Below are positions 1-12,500 of a DNA stretch of 64,000 bases, piece by piece (position 1 is the first letter of the stretch; each line of letters opens with the position of its first letter). Source of the DNA: Liriodendron chinense (Eukaryota > Streptophyta > Magnoliopsida > Magnoliales > Magnoliaceae). The stretch spans positions 496,001 through 560,000 of the forward strand of contig ML058372.1 of the NCBI GenBank assembly GCA_003013855.2, given 5' to 3'. The position numbers and the translations under genes were made by a program. Below the pieces are notes generated by a model. It searched no databases and had not been told where the DNA came from. It saw only the letters and a program-made list of their open reading frames with translations.

Positions 1-361
1 TTAGAATGGTCATTACTCATTAGATTTGAATGGCCGATAAAATTTATATCTAATGTGGACGGCCATCCTGTAAAGAAAAAAATTCAACGGTACAAAGAAT
101 TCTCCTTTTATGACTCAGGAGATTAAAATAATCCAATTACCATTATTTTAAGTTTATAATCTATCTATCGAATGTTCAGCATTTTGGACAGTTTAGTTTC
201 AGTTCAAGAATATACCATGTCTAGGAATACAAGTGCAAGCGTATCATCAATCACTCCTGGCCGAGTAACAAGGTAACTCAGCGACAGCAAATTGGACATA
301 CCCGAGCCTAAGAGGTTCGGAATCTGTCCGTACCCGAGCCTTGCTTTGCAACGGATACTAC

Positions 362-369
362 TTTCCCGC
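362..369 (+). promoter_or_regulatory. E2F-type site in the SOG1-like promoter/5' UTR
   Basis: TTTCCCGC matches the E2F consensus TTTSSCGC exactly and lies about 160 bp before the start codon. Cell-cycle and DNA-damage genes often carry such sites. Binding here is inferred, and an 8-bp match can occur by chance. Confidence 0.45.
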
Positions 370-496
370 CCACACGCATTTCGAGGCGAAACAAAATAAT
401 AATAAAAAAGAAGAAGAAGAAAATAGCCATCTATTTCCCTCTGGTTTTCTTTCCCATTTCTTTCATTCTTCTTCCTTTCCTCTCCAGAGCTGTTCC

Positions 497-536
497 ATGC
501 TTCAAAAGCGTCGTCGTAGACATCATTCATGGCAAG
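497..536 (+). promoter_or_regulatory. Upstream ATG overlapping the SOG1-like start
   Basis: An ATG at 497 lies 32 nt before the main start and out of frame with it. Its frame stays open through the end of exon 1. After splicing it would read into exon 2 in the wrong frame, overlapping the real start. If the transcript begins upstream of 497, this uORF should reduce translation. The transcription start is unknown. Confidence 0.4.
529..536 (+). CDS. SOG1-like: SOG1-like exon 1 (start codon, 8 coding nt)
   Basis: The coding part of exon 1 is ATGGCAAG followed by the donor GTTAGC. It supplies Met-Ala and two bases of an Arg codon that the first base of exon 2 completes. The resulting MARTWLVD start resembles the MAGRSWLID start of Arabidopsis SOG1. 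An in-frame TAG at 517-519 rules out an upstream start in this frame. The start has G at +4 but a weak base at -3. The exon is so short that only phase and family resemblance support it. Confidence 0.72.
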
Positions 537-3500
537 GTTAGCAAACTCCTACTAACCCTTTTCGTTTACTTCTCTTCCTTTCACTTCTATTTATGTTTGG
601 GCCAATAAAAAGGCTCCAAACAGGGTTTTCCTGTTTGGCAGCCAACAGAGGATCCGGATTCATCGGGGCCACTGAAGAGTGAGCAGCGTCCACACCGTTC
701 ATCAGCTTCACCTCACTGTGAAAATAGGGAACCCCAAAATCTGCCCCATCCATAACACAGTTGGCTAGAAAACAGTGTTAAATTACTCCTAAAACCTATC
801 AAATCACGTGGTGTTGACCACTGATTTCTAGAGTGGCGTGATTTTTTGTACCGTCCCTTCATACAGGTAGGGTGCACATGATGAACGGGTTGGATGGGAT
901 ATGCACATCATGGTCGACCTCATAAACAAACCTTAGGGGGGCATCCCCTCTTCATTGTCGCCCACCTGAGATATGGGTCAGGTTGATTTTTGGCTTTGGG
1001 TGTAACATTTGGGGGTCAGAACTGATGGACGGATTGGATTGGATGTATGACACACATCATGGTGGGCCCAACACACCTTGACCGTATGGGAACTTCCCAT
1101 TCAATCAACTGTATTGTATCAGTATATGTGTATTGGATCATGGTGGGCACATGCAAGTTGCATGTGGAGAGAGGAACCGGTTTGCAGGAGGTGGAATATG
1201 CAGGGAGGAGCGATTGTGAATGGGGAGTTATTTGATACTCTACTAGTACATGACACATCATCTAGGAAAAGATCATAATCCAAAAATGGTATTGTCAGAG
1301 AAATCCTAACCTCTGATTAGTGGACTGATGTTTGGTAGATTCAGACCATAGTATAGTATTCACTGAACTGTCCTTGAATGTCCACCATTTGGCTATTTGG
1401 ATAATCAACCAAAAATGTTTTTGGTTTATAGTCCATTAAATTATGGCTAAGTGTACAATATCTCTATGTCTGTGTATCAACTGTCATGCTTTGCCAAAGT
1501 ATTAAAGGTTTCCTCTTATCTAAAAATGTGATGTTTCACCTCCAAATTACCTAAGCACCATTATATTTAGCTTAAAATTGTTCCCATGTCCTGAAATAAT
1601 GTGTAGTTTAGTAATGTGCATAAGCACATGCAGAATAAGTTTTCCCCTGAATCATTAAACAAAATTTTTCCCCGTCTTTGTTCTCCTCCTGTTATACTAT
1701 ATATTAATGTGTATGGCGCGCGCATGTGGAGAGTGGTTATGGGCTACATGCATGGAGGGGAGAGAAGGTTTGGGGTACTCACATGAAAAAAATGAAAAAA
1801 TGTTAAGAATGCCTGTAAGCGACTAAAATTGTCTCTCCTCAGTGATTAAGAGCGGGTAAAATCTAAACCATATGTTGATAAGCACACGGACTTTGCCAAT
1901 GACCTAAATACCTTCACATGTGTTCGGATATCTTTTCCAATTTTCTTGGAAATCTCACAAGTTCATGACTCTCTTACGACTAGTGTGGTTAAAATTGTCT
2001 CAAGTTACTCATTTTGTGTTATATATAGTGGCATGCATAATACATAAATGCGTATATGTACATATATATGTATGTATATATATGCATACATGTATGTATA
2101 TCATATATGCATATCATGTATATAGCAAGGTATTCTGTAACGGTAATAGTGGCCGTAACGGCCACCACCATTACCTTTACGATACGGGTTGTAACAGGCT
2201 GTTGCGGCCCCCATAACAGCCGTTACGGTCTCTTTTTTTTTATTAAAAGAAAAAACTTGAGAAACCTATATCTGCCCTGTAACGTTGAAAAAATTCCGAA
2301 AAACTTGTATCTACCCCGTAGCAAACCACTATAGGGTTGTTAAGGCCTTTTTAGGGGGTGTAACCAAGGTGTCCCAAATCGGTTACGTATCGGCCGTAAC
2401 GGTCGATACGTAACGGTAATGGTGGTTACAAGGCATTACGGGGCTGAAATGGTAGGGTCCAGAAAAATGGGGCTGTAGTGGCCGTTACGGGGCCGTAACG
2501 GCCATTACAGGGCATAACGGCCATTACGGTCCCCGTAACAGTCGTTACCACAGTAACCCTAAAAGAAAAGAAAAAAAAAACATACCTGACTTTTTTTTTT
2601 CCTTTTCCTCTTCTTCTTCTTCTTCTTCTTCTTCTTCTTCTATCTGTGGCGCTGCTGCGGCTGCTACGGGAGCTGTGGCGGCCTGCTGCTACTACTGCTT
2701 CTTCTTATTATTATTCTTCTTCTTTCCCCTCTGGTGCAACGCCCCTTCTCTCTCTTCTACCTCTCGTTCCCTTTTTTCTTTTTTCGTTCCCCCCCTCCCT
2801 CTCGTTCTCTCTCTTTCCCTCTCTTTTTCCCTCTCGAGAAAAAAAATGGGTGGCTGTTTCACAACCACGCACTAACCTTTTTTTTTTTTTTAATGCTTTG
2901 CAGCGTACGCTGCTTAGTGCACATGCACTGTTTGGGCCCACCTTGATTTAAGTGTTGTACGTCCATTCCATCCATCAATTTTTTCAGTTTATTTTAGGGA
3001 ATGGTCCCTACAATGACGCAGACCGAAAACTCAAGTGGACCACATTGTAGGGATTGAATGCCCACCGTTAAAAACTTTCTAAGGTCCATCGTAATGCTTA
3101 TTTGCCATTGAACCCATTGATAAGGTCCCATAGACCTGGATTAAGGGAAAAATATAATTAGCACCTTAATCCAAAACGTTTTTTTGGTCTCAAGAAGCTT
3201 TTAAGGGTGGAAATTCAACCCCCACTGTGTGGTCCACCTGAGATTTGGATTTTCTTCATTTTTTGGACCTTACCCTAAAATAAGTTGGCAAAAAGGATGG
3301 ACAGCATGGATATATAACAAATGCATCGAGGCGGGCCTCACACTCAAGGCATCACTCATTATGGTCCACCTGATATTTAGATCAACCTGATTTTTGGTAC
3401 CATGCCTTAAAATGAGTTGGCAAAATAGATTAACGGCATGGATATAAAAATACATTGAGGTGGGCCTCACTCACTAGTAGTCCACTTGAGATCTGGATTT

Positions 3501-6500
3501 GCTTTATTTTTTTACCATGTCGTAAAATGAATTGGCAAAATGAAATGGACGACATGAATATACAATACATGCATTGAGGTGGGCCCCACATACAGTTCTA
3601 AAAAATTGTCTATGAGGCACATATTAACTCAAAATTAGTTAATTAAATTATGGACCGTTGTTGCTAAGTCACAATCCATAAAATTAAATGATTTGAACGA
3701 TTTTCACCATTAATTTGTACGCACATGTTTTTTTAAATGAGACCATTTGATATTTTTTCATTCTTTATTGTCCAATAAATGTCCACCAATCCATTAGTGG
3801 GATAAGTACCAAACTACCAATAGATTGCATGAATTTGAGGTTATATAGTTAAATAATTAAATATAAAAGATTTGTAGATAATTCCAGATTATCAGATTCA
3901 TAAATTCATCAAACAACCCGATACAAGTTTGTCACCAAAGAGTGAACCGTTACACCACCATAAACATGTTCAAAATTATAAATAAATGCATATTTGTGAT
4001 ATTTGGAATTTTTTGAATTTAATCCACATTTTTTTTTTGATTTTTTTGGGTAAAAAAAAAAAAAATCGACCGTTACGGGGCCGTATCGGCCGATACGGCC
4101 CGTATCCGTATTGGTAACAGTGGGCACCGTTACGCCCACCGATACCGATACGGCACACCTTGGGTGTAACGGGCCATTAATGGTGGTTATAGGTCATTTT
4201 TTACATAATGGTTGTTACGGTCGATATGACCCCCGTAACGTGTAACAGTTGCCACCATTACCTTTACGTAACGGCCTTTATGGCACATCGTGGTATATAG
4301 AAATGCTTTCCTACGAGCTATACTACATGGAGTGCTTATGCGAGCTCATAGGAGAGTTGTTGTATGAAAATGGAGGTATGAGATAGCCTGCATCCTTTCG
4401 AAGTCGGGAGAGGAGCACGTGAGTCTCGTCGCGTTCATGTCTAATAAGTTTACTTTTGGTTTTTAAATGGGTTGTGCACATACATGAGTCCTATTTCATG
4501 TAAGTAACAAGAATCGCGTGCTTCTCTCCCAACTTAGAGAGGATGCCCTATTTGGAATGCCAATTTTCATCTTACGACTCTCCTACGAGCTCGCATAAGT
4601 GCTTTGTGCAAGATAGCTCGTAAGAGAGCTTCTCTCTGTCTACATTCATCATCAGCTAAGCCTTATACTAATTAATATGGAGTTGGCTTCATAAATCATT
4701 TTCTGCCATTCCACTCTACCAAGAGCCATACATTTAGTTAGACCATAGGTCATCAAGTCCTTTCTTACCATACATCACGTCCTTTTGGGCATTCCCCTTG
4801 CCCTTGTAGACTCTTCAACTTGTACCAACACACTCCTAACCGGCATGGTTCTTAGTCTCCATTGCACATGATGAAACCATCTAAGTCTACTTTCCCTCAT
4901 CTTATTACCTATTGGTGCTACTCCTATGTTCCCTCAAATGCATTCGTTTCTAATTCTATACTTCCTCGTCTTGCCACTCATCCATCTCAACATCCTCATT
5001 TTAGCTAAACTCATCCTATGAACATGTTGTTCCTTAACTACCCAACATTTTGTCCCTATAAAGGATATCCTATAAAATTTCCCCTTTAGTTTGAGTAGTA
5101 CATGACGATCACATAAAACTCTAGAGGCAGATCTCCATTTCTTCCACCCAGCTTGAATTCTATGGGCAACATCTTTCTCAATCTCTCCAATCTCATGAAT
5201 TATTGACCCAATGTATCAAAAGTGGTCATTTTGGGAAAGTCCTTGGTCAACAAACTTAATCAATTCCTTGTTTTCACTCTTATTGTTAGTAAAATTGCAG
5301 TCCATGTATTGTTTTAATATGATAAATTTTAAATCCTTTAGATTCTAAAGTATCCCGCCATAAATCTAGCTGTGTTTGAACCTTCCCTCATCTCATCAAT
5401 CAAAACTATGTCATCTACAAACAACATACATCTTGGGATCTTTTCATACAAGTGCCTCATTAACCTGTCGATAATCAATGTAAAGAGGTGTGAGCTCAAT
5501 ATCGACCCCTGGTGAAAGCCTAAAATAATTGGGAACTCACTTGCTTCTCCACTAGTGGTCCTTTACATTTGTTACCGCTCCCTCATACACATCCTTAAAT
5601 CACATTGATATATCTTCTTGAAACTACTTTCATTTCCACACCCACCAGATTAACTTTCCAAGGACCCTATCATTTGCTTTCTCTAAGTCAATAAAGACCA
5701 TGTGTAGATGCTTCCTTGTCTCCCTATAATTCTTCATCAACTGTCTAAGTAGGAAAGTAGCTTTAGTGGTAGACCTCCTAAACATGAAACTAAATGGATT
5801 TTCTAACACATTTGTCTCATGCCTTTGCTTGATCATCGTCTTCCAAAGTTTTATAGTATGGTTTATAAGTTTAAGTCCACGTCAATTAGTGCAACTCCAT
5901 ATCTCCTTTATCCTTATAAATAGGTACCACGGTAGTTTTCCTCAATTCGTTTGGTATTTTCTTCGATCTTACAATCTTGTTGAACAACTTTGTCAACCAA
6001 AATAATTCGTTATCTTTCACACACTTCTAAACCTCTAATGGTAGACCATGTGGACTAAGGGCCTTTTCTATTTTCATCTCTCTCAAAGCTTCTTTTACTT
6101 AAGATACCATAATTCCACGGAAGTGTTTGTGGTCTCCAACGTCATTTGAGTCAATGGTTCCTTTTATCCCTATGCTTTCAGAGTGGTTGTCATTAAGAAC
6201 TTTTGAAAATAGCTTCTCCCTATTTCATTGATCTCATTATCCTTTACTAATATCCTCTGGTTATTGCACATAACGCATTTAACATGATCTAGGTATCTAC
6301 TCTTTACCTCATCTTTGTTATTTTCAAGACATCTTTCTCATCTTCCCTTTCCCTTAATCTATGACCCATAATTTTGGGAAAATGAAGGAGACTAATTCTA
6401 TTCCTAAAATAGATAACGTAAGTATAGTACATGATTGAACGGGGATCCACGTTCTGAGAATGTGGTCCCTTGATCGACAGGTGTACCCTATGTTGACGTT

Positions 6501-9500
6501 GAAGAGATCCTATCACTTAAGGCAGTTCTTATAGAATTTCACACTTTCTTTGGTCTTGAAGTCAATGTTTTCCAGTCCTTCTCCAAGGGGTCACTTCAGT
6601 CAAGGAACAAATTCTAGAAGCTCTTCAAATGTGAGAAGGTAACCTTCCTAGTAGATACCTGGGAGGGACTTCCCCCCTCTCTTCAGGAGATTGAGAATTA
6701 CGGATTATAGTGAGCTCCTAGACAAGTTACATAACAGATTTTCGGGGTTGATGGCATCCTTCCTTTCATTTGGAGGCAGAGTTCAGCTCATGAAATCATC
6801 TTTATCCTTGATCCTATATTGGGCTGCTGCTCTTCTTCTTCCAATGGGGCTCGTTATGGGGCTGCTGCTCTTCCTCTTCCAATGGGGTTCGTTATTGTTG
6901 TGGACAGAATTCTTAGGATCCCTCCATATTGTTAGCTGGCAAGACATTTGCAAGCCTAGGGAATTTGGAGGCTTGGGCAAAGCTGTGTGCATGGAAAAGC
7001 TCTTATAGCATATCGTATGGGGTCATAAATCCTTATGGATTGATTGGATCCACGCAAAATATATTAAAGGGAAAAGCTGCTGGACACAAGCTCTAGCATT
7101 TGGAAGCACATCTTCGGCATTAGGCAACACACGTCAAAATGCATTTATCATATATAATTTGGGCAATGGTAAAAGTTTGTTCTTATGGCATGATTCTTGG
7201 GTCTATGGTTATTGTCTTTTTGAGACGTTTGGGAGCAGCAGCCCAATCATCAAATTGGGGGAGAGGCCAACAGCTTAGAAGTATCTGATCTCATCTCTAA
7301 TGTAAGTTGTATTTGGCATGTGGGCCGCGCACCCTTGTTGGATGCAGTTTGTCAAACTATTGAAATTATTCCCATTTCAGATCAAGATGACAGTGTTACA
7401 TGGAGGAATGCATCATCAGATCAATTCACCCCTTAAGTCGCATATTCTAGTTTCCTATACAATGGGCCTGAAGTTGCATGGGCTTTCTTCATTTGGAATA
7501 AGCTTTGATGTCCCCAACTTTGCGCATTGCTTGGTATGCTCTTCAATCCGAGCTCAAAGAAAAATGTCTTCTTATTTCTTGAGTCATCTCTATCACTGAT
7601 GGTTGCATTTCATGCAATTTCCCTTGAGAAAATGTAGCTCCCTTCCTCTTTGCTTGCCCATACTCAAGCTGGATTTGGAATCATCTTAGGAAAATTCAGC
7701 TGCATCCCAGTCAACCCCTGGACGTGATGAATACCTTTCTTTTTCAAGTCATTCCATGCCTCCCAAATCTATGATTCGAAGCCTTAGCTGGGCTGCTTCT
7801 TTGTGCTGCAGCATGGCATAATTGGAAGGAGCGCAATCATTGCATTTTCAAGCAAAATTCAAGGACAAGGCCACTGTCTACAGAAATATTCTCCTAGCCG
7901 TCCGGAATAGGCTGACCTTTACAAGTAATATAGGAGATCATTCCTCTCTGCCTCAGGTAATCAAAGCTCTTCGGGATCTCCCAACTTAAGCAGTTGTCCC
8001 CTTGATGTTTTTTCTTTCCTCTTGGTTGGTCGCCTGTGCTGTGGGGCCTCTTTTGTCTTTTTGTTTGCCCCGATGTGGTTTTGTATGAAGGTTTGCTTCT
8101 TCCCTTTGGTTGGCGACAAATTATTTTTTCTTGCCTACCGAAAAAAAAGAGTTCTCAGTCTTTTGGGTTGTTGCCTTACTCTTGTTAAAGCTTCCTTGTC
8201 CATCGTTCGTATTTATTTTGTTTCATTCTGAATGCCTTATAGGGTTAGCAACCGGGTTGAAAGGCTTCAAAGAGACTTTCTTTGGCACCACAATGAAGAG
8301 AAGAACAGATTTTGTCTTGTTGGGTGGTCGGATGTTTGTCAAGACTAGTGGAATGGGAATCAAAGATCTTAGAGCTCTGAATGAAGCACTTCTCAGAAAG
8401 TGGCTGTGATAAGAGGACAAAAATTATTGGAGGTGGATTATCTCATACAAATATGGGATTCAACAAAGTTGGTGGTTCATCCTAAAGGATATCTGGGGTT
8501 CGGAAGGCAATTGGTACTAAAGATTGGATGTGCTTTTTTTATGGGGGTTGTCTTGACTCTTGAAGTGTGTGATAGTATCGAGATTATATTCTAGGACTTT
8601 TCGCTTAGGAATTCTCTTCTTATTCATGATTTCCCTGCGTGATTATATGGTATTGCGGTTGATCATCAGGCTTCATTTGCTCATTGCATCTATTTGGGAG
8701 GCAGTGCGTTGGTGTGGTGTTCTTGCTGTGGAAGGAATCTAATGGAGGACTGCACTGACCATATTGTGGTTTCTCTGTCCCCGTCCATGAGAGAGTCAGC
8801 GGTGGAAGTTGCCCCCCTGACTCTGAGGTTCTTTCTCGGTTAAATCTTTTTTATAGATTGCTTTGCGGCGATGCTGTTCTTCTTCCTTCTTGCTTATCAG
8901 AGGGTCTTATTTGGAACTTAAGGGGCACACCCATTGTGGGTGGCTTGTAGCATTGAACTGGATTCTTACGAAGGATAATCTGTGAAAGAGGATGATGATA
9001 ACTAATGTTTGTCTCATGTGCCTGAAAGACAATGAATCAGTTTCTTCATCCCACTGTGAGGGTGCTAGGAAGGTTTGGAGTGATTTCTTTAATCTATTTG
9101 AAACAGGAGATGTGGTGCCTAACTCGATGAATAATATTCTCCTTGCCTAGATTGGAGGGAAGGTCGGTAAGAAGACAATTATGGGGTCTTTATGTTGTTG
9201 GTAGTCATGTGGTCTAAACAATTCCTCTTCTAACAATAGATCTGCTTCCCCAGAGATGATGTTTGCAAGGTGTAAGGGCTACATTTGCTCTTGGGTGGAG
9301 GCCTTGAGTTATGTAAGAGGGAAGACTTCTTTCATAGCTAGACTTATTGTGCGGTTTGCTGATTGGGGTTGGCTTCTCGCGTCCTTTGGTGTTCTCTTTT
9401 TGTTTGATTTAATAGAAGTTCTGTTGCTGTTAAAAACAATGATCGAGCTTTATGGTGTAATTGATTGGACTGATCTAATTAATGTATGTCGTCATCTTAG

Positions 9501-12500
9501 TGGTGGGTTAAGTAATAGAATTATGAAGTGTTTTAAGTTAGTAACTAAACAAGTAATAAGTTTAGAACTGCTTTAAATGCAAATGTAGGACAACCAAATG
9601 AAGCCCAAGTGTTGAAAAAATCTAAGAGTTTTTTTGGGAGGAAGGGTTTCTCTTTATGATTTAGAATCTCTTTTGGTTCGGCAAGTTTTCTATTGGCTTG
9701 CTGGTCTGTGGTTCCATTTGGCAAATGTAATCTCTGCAGTCCATAGCCATGCATGTTGCTTCGTTCCAAATATTTTCTTATTATTTAATATGATTTTGTT
9801 TTCTTGATTTAATGTTCTTATTAGAACACCTTCCACAATCTTATGAGATGTTAAATTTGTAGGACATGGCTGGTCGATGGAAGGGGAATTGCAAGGAAAG
9901 TAAAGAATGCCACTCAGTTTTCTGCATATCAAAACAAGGACTGGGCTGTAGAAGCACATCGACATTGCCCCAATTGCAATCATCGTATCGATAACAGCGA
10001 TGTAAGCCCATGCCTTTATCCTGAGTAGTATGCACCTTTGTTTTATGTTTTGGCATTTTAATGCAGGAGAAATTCTCAACTGGTAGGATTTCACGCTGAA
10101 ACACCAAAAACTGAATTTCATTCAATAATCAAATTCTCCACTATATCAAAATCTCCATTATGTAGGACACAAGAAACTACTTGTAGACTCTTCAAAATTC
10201 CATCATAGTCCAAACTGGAAACACCATACATTTTTTTTAAGGCTGGAAACACCATACAATTAGAACTTATGTGGGAAAATACGTCAACTTAAGCCAATTC
10301 CAAGAACCGGCATAGTTAGAAACTGACTCTAATTAGAAGTAACTCTATTGAATATATTACAAGCACCTTGATCTAAACCTAATCCTACTAAAACCATGAA
10401 GTCATAAAATGGCAGCTGTTGTCCCATTACTAAACATAAACCCTTGAAACGGGATCACAATAAAATTCCTTTTGTGCTTTTCAAAAAGAAAGAAGAAATA
10501 AAATATATCCATTTGGTGATTTACCTTCACAAAAGTGGAACCCTTGTGATGGACATACTCGAAGACTACTTTGTAAAGAATGGACACCAAAGCAAGAAGT
10601 TGTAAGCATCTGATTGCGACAACATAAAATTCTCACAAATTTGTTGGTGACTGCTTTCAGATTTTTACCAGTTCACATCAATCTTAAGAATCTTTTGGAG
10701 GCAGTGTTTTAAATAGCCACGCAATGTAGCATGTAGCTTACGCTACGTAGAATAGCTTAGCCTTAACTTTATGTAGCTCATGAAAATAGCTTAAGTTGTG
10801 TGTAGCTTAAGCTACATGATTATTTGCATATGCTACATGCTACATAGACTATGCAACACACTACGTAGCTCACATTGCAAAGTTATTTTTCACTACGAAA
10901 TTAAAATCAATTGATGTTTTGAATGATTTGTTACATATTCCTATTTTCAATAAAAATTAATCTTTTCAAAGCTTTTAGTAAAATAATACAAGTAATAATA
11001 TTAAATCAATTTTGTTGCTCTTTTTTTTCCTGTCTACTTAATCATTGCTCTTTCCTATTACTTTAGGTTGCATTTAGTTGCATCAAATATCATGAAATTT
11101 TGTTAAATTTCATTATTTATCAGTCCAATTTGGTGCAGAATATCATGAAATTGGTGCAAGCAAGTCCCCCCCCCCCCCCCCCACAAAAAAAAAAAAAAAA
11201 TGTTGCAACCAACCGCAACCTTGATTAAAAAACTAGAAGTAGCGTGTAGCTTAGCCTCGTGCTTCGAAGGAGTGAATGCTCTGCTACATGCTATTCGCTA
11301 TTTAAAACACCGTTTGGACGTCTGTTTCTTTATGTTGGTGGACTGTGATGATTGCTTATGTGAATCGTGATGATCTCAAATGTGGTTTCTCATCATTATT
11401 CAGATGAAATATGGGTTAGAGTAGAGTTTAAGCCCATAGGCTTTGTTTATGTAATAACGTAAGTATGGAGGGGTATTTTTGTACTCGTTTTTTTATTATG
11501 AAAGCCCTAATAATAAAATAGAGGGGCTGGGAGTGTGAGAGGTTCGAACCCTCTCTCTCTCTCTCTCTTGCTTTCTCTCATATTCTCTCTCTCTCTCTCT
11601 CTCTCAATCCTACTCAAGAACATGCTATCAGAGCTTGATTGATCTGGTATTTTGTCTCTTTTCCTTTCTTTCACTTTTTTTCACTTCCGTTTCTTCTTTT
11701 ATTTTGTTAGGTGAAATCTTAAATTGTTTGGGAGAGCTGGTTTACACAAATCACGTTTTCTCATTGTTCAACCACTATATGGTGGGTTGTGTAGTAGTAT
11801 TCCGTAAGTGTACTTGAGGCCCACTTATACAACCATCTATGATAGTAAAGTGAGCCGTTGTGCATTTATGACTAGATTTGAAGATTAAGTGTGTAGTAGT
11901 TTATGGCAAGATTTGAAGATCATGTATGTGTAGCAATGTTGTCAAACGGCATATTCGATCGCATGCGATCACGCATTAATTTTTTTAATTTAAAAAAAGA
12001 AGAAAATGGAAAATATTTGAAAAAATCTAAAAGAATAAAATAAACATTATGAATTAGTAGAGGTGATCCAATTTGTTGTTTTAATCTATTTCCCTGTAAA
12101 TTTGTAATTTGTTATTTGTGTAATTAGTCCCTAAGTTACATTAGTAAGGTATCATTCAAAAAGTCACACTAATAACTTAATACAAACTCACAAGTCATCT
12201 TGTAAGTTCTAATTCATGAACAATTAAAGTGAGCTTCTAACTAGATTTCGGCCTTTTTTTTTATTATTATTTTTACACACCCTCACACCCACACACACCA
12301 CATGGGTACTTGAACCCATGACCTCAGTGTTGAAATCCACAAGGTCTACCACCCACTGAGCCATGAGTAAGCATCCACTTACTCGTACAACCAATCGTGA
12401 TAGTTTAAAGTGAGCCATTGTGTTTATGACTAGATTTGAAGATTAAGTGTGTAGAAGTCGTGTATGGTCAGATTTGAAGATCAATGTTGTCAAACGGCAT

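Larger units (their letters stand above)
2365..4162. mobile_element. Non-autonomous hAT element (inner), relative of hAT-2
   Basis: The perfect 8-bp duplication GGTGTAAC lies at 2357-2364 and 4163-4170. The ends are CAAGGTGTCCCAAATCGG and, inverted, CAAGGTGTGCCGTATCGG, the same termini as hAT-2 at 16966-22743. The last ~270 bp (from about 3890) also matches the last ~300 bp of hAT-2, including a CACCAAAGAGT block and a poly-purine run before the GTAACGG repeats. The middle is unrelated filler. This is an internally replaced derivative that hAT-2-type transposase could mobilise. It interrupts the outer element 2126-4292. Confidence 0.85.
2126..4292. mobile_element. Non-autonomous hAT element (outer), target duplication GTATATAG
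   Basis: The perfect 8-bp duplication GTATATAG lies at 2118-2125 and 4293-4300. The ends are CAAGGTATTCTGTAACGG on the left and, inverted, CACGATGTGCCATAAAGG on the right, followed on both sides by GTAACGG/CCGTTAC subterminal repeats. Without the nested element at 2365-4162 and one copy of its duplication it is about 360 bp, with no coding capacity. The 8-bp duplication and clustered subterminal repeats are hAT hallmarks. Confidence 0.8.

Noticed and set aside
2646..2951. Overlapping frames in a C/T-rich tract
   Set aside because: Low-complexity translation of a microsatellite, with no family resemblance.
9690..10121. 143-aa frame on the - strand
   Set aside because: It is antisense to SOG1-like exon 2; the + strand has the family motifs and splice sites.
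11535..11560. tRNA-like B box GGTTCGAACCC
   Set aside because: No A box at the right distance and no acceptor stem; the motif lies in an LTR-like (CT)n region.
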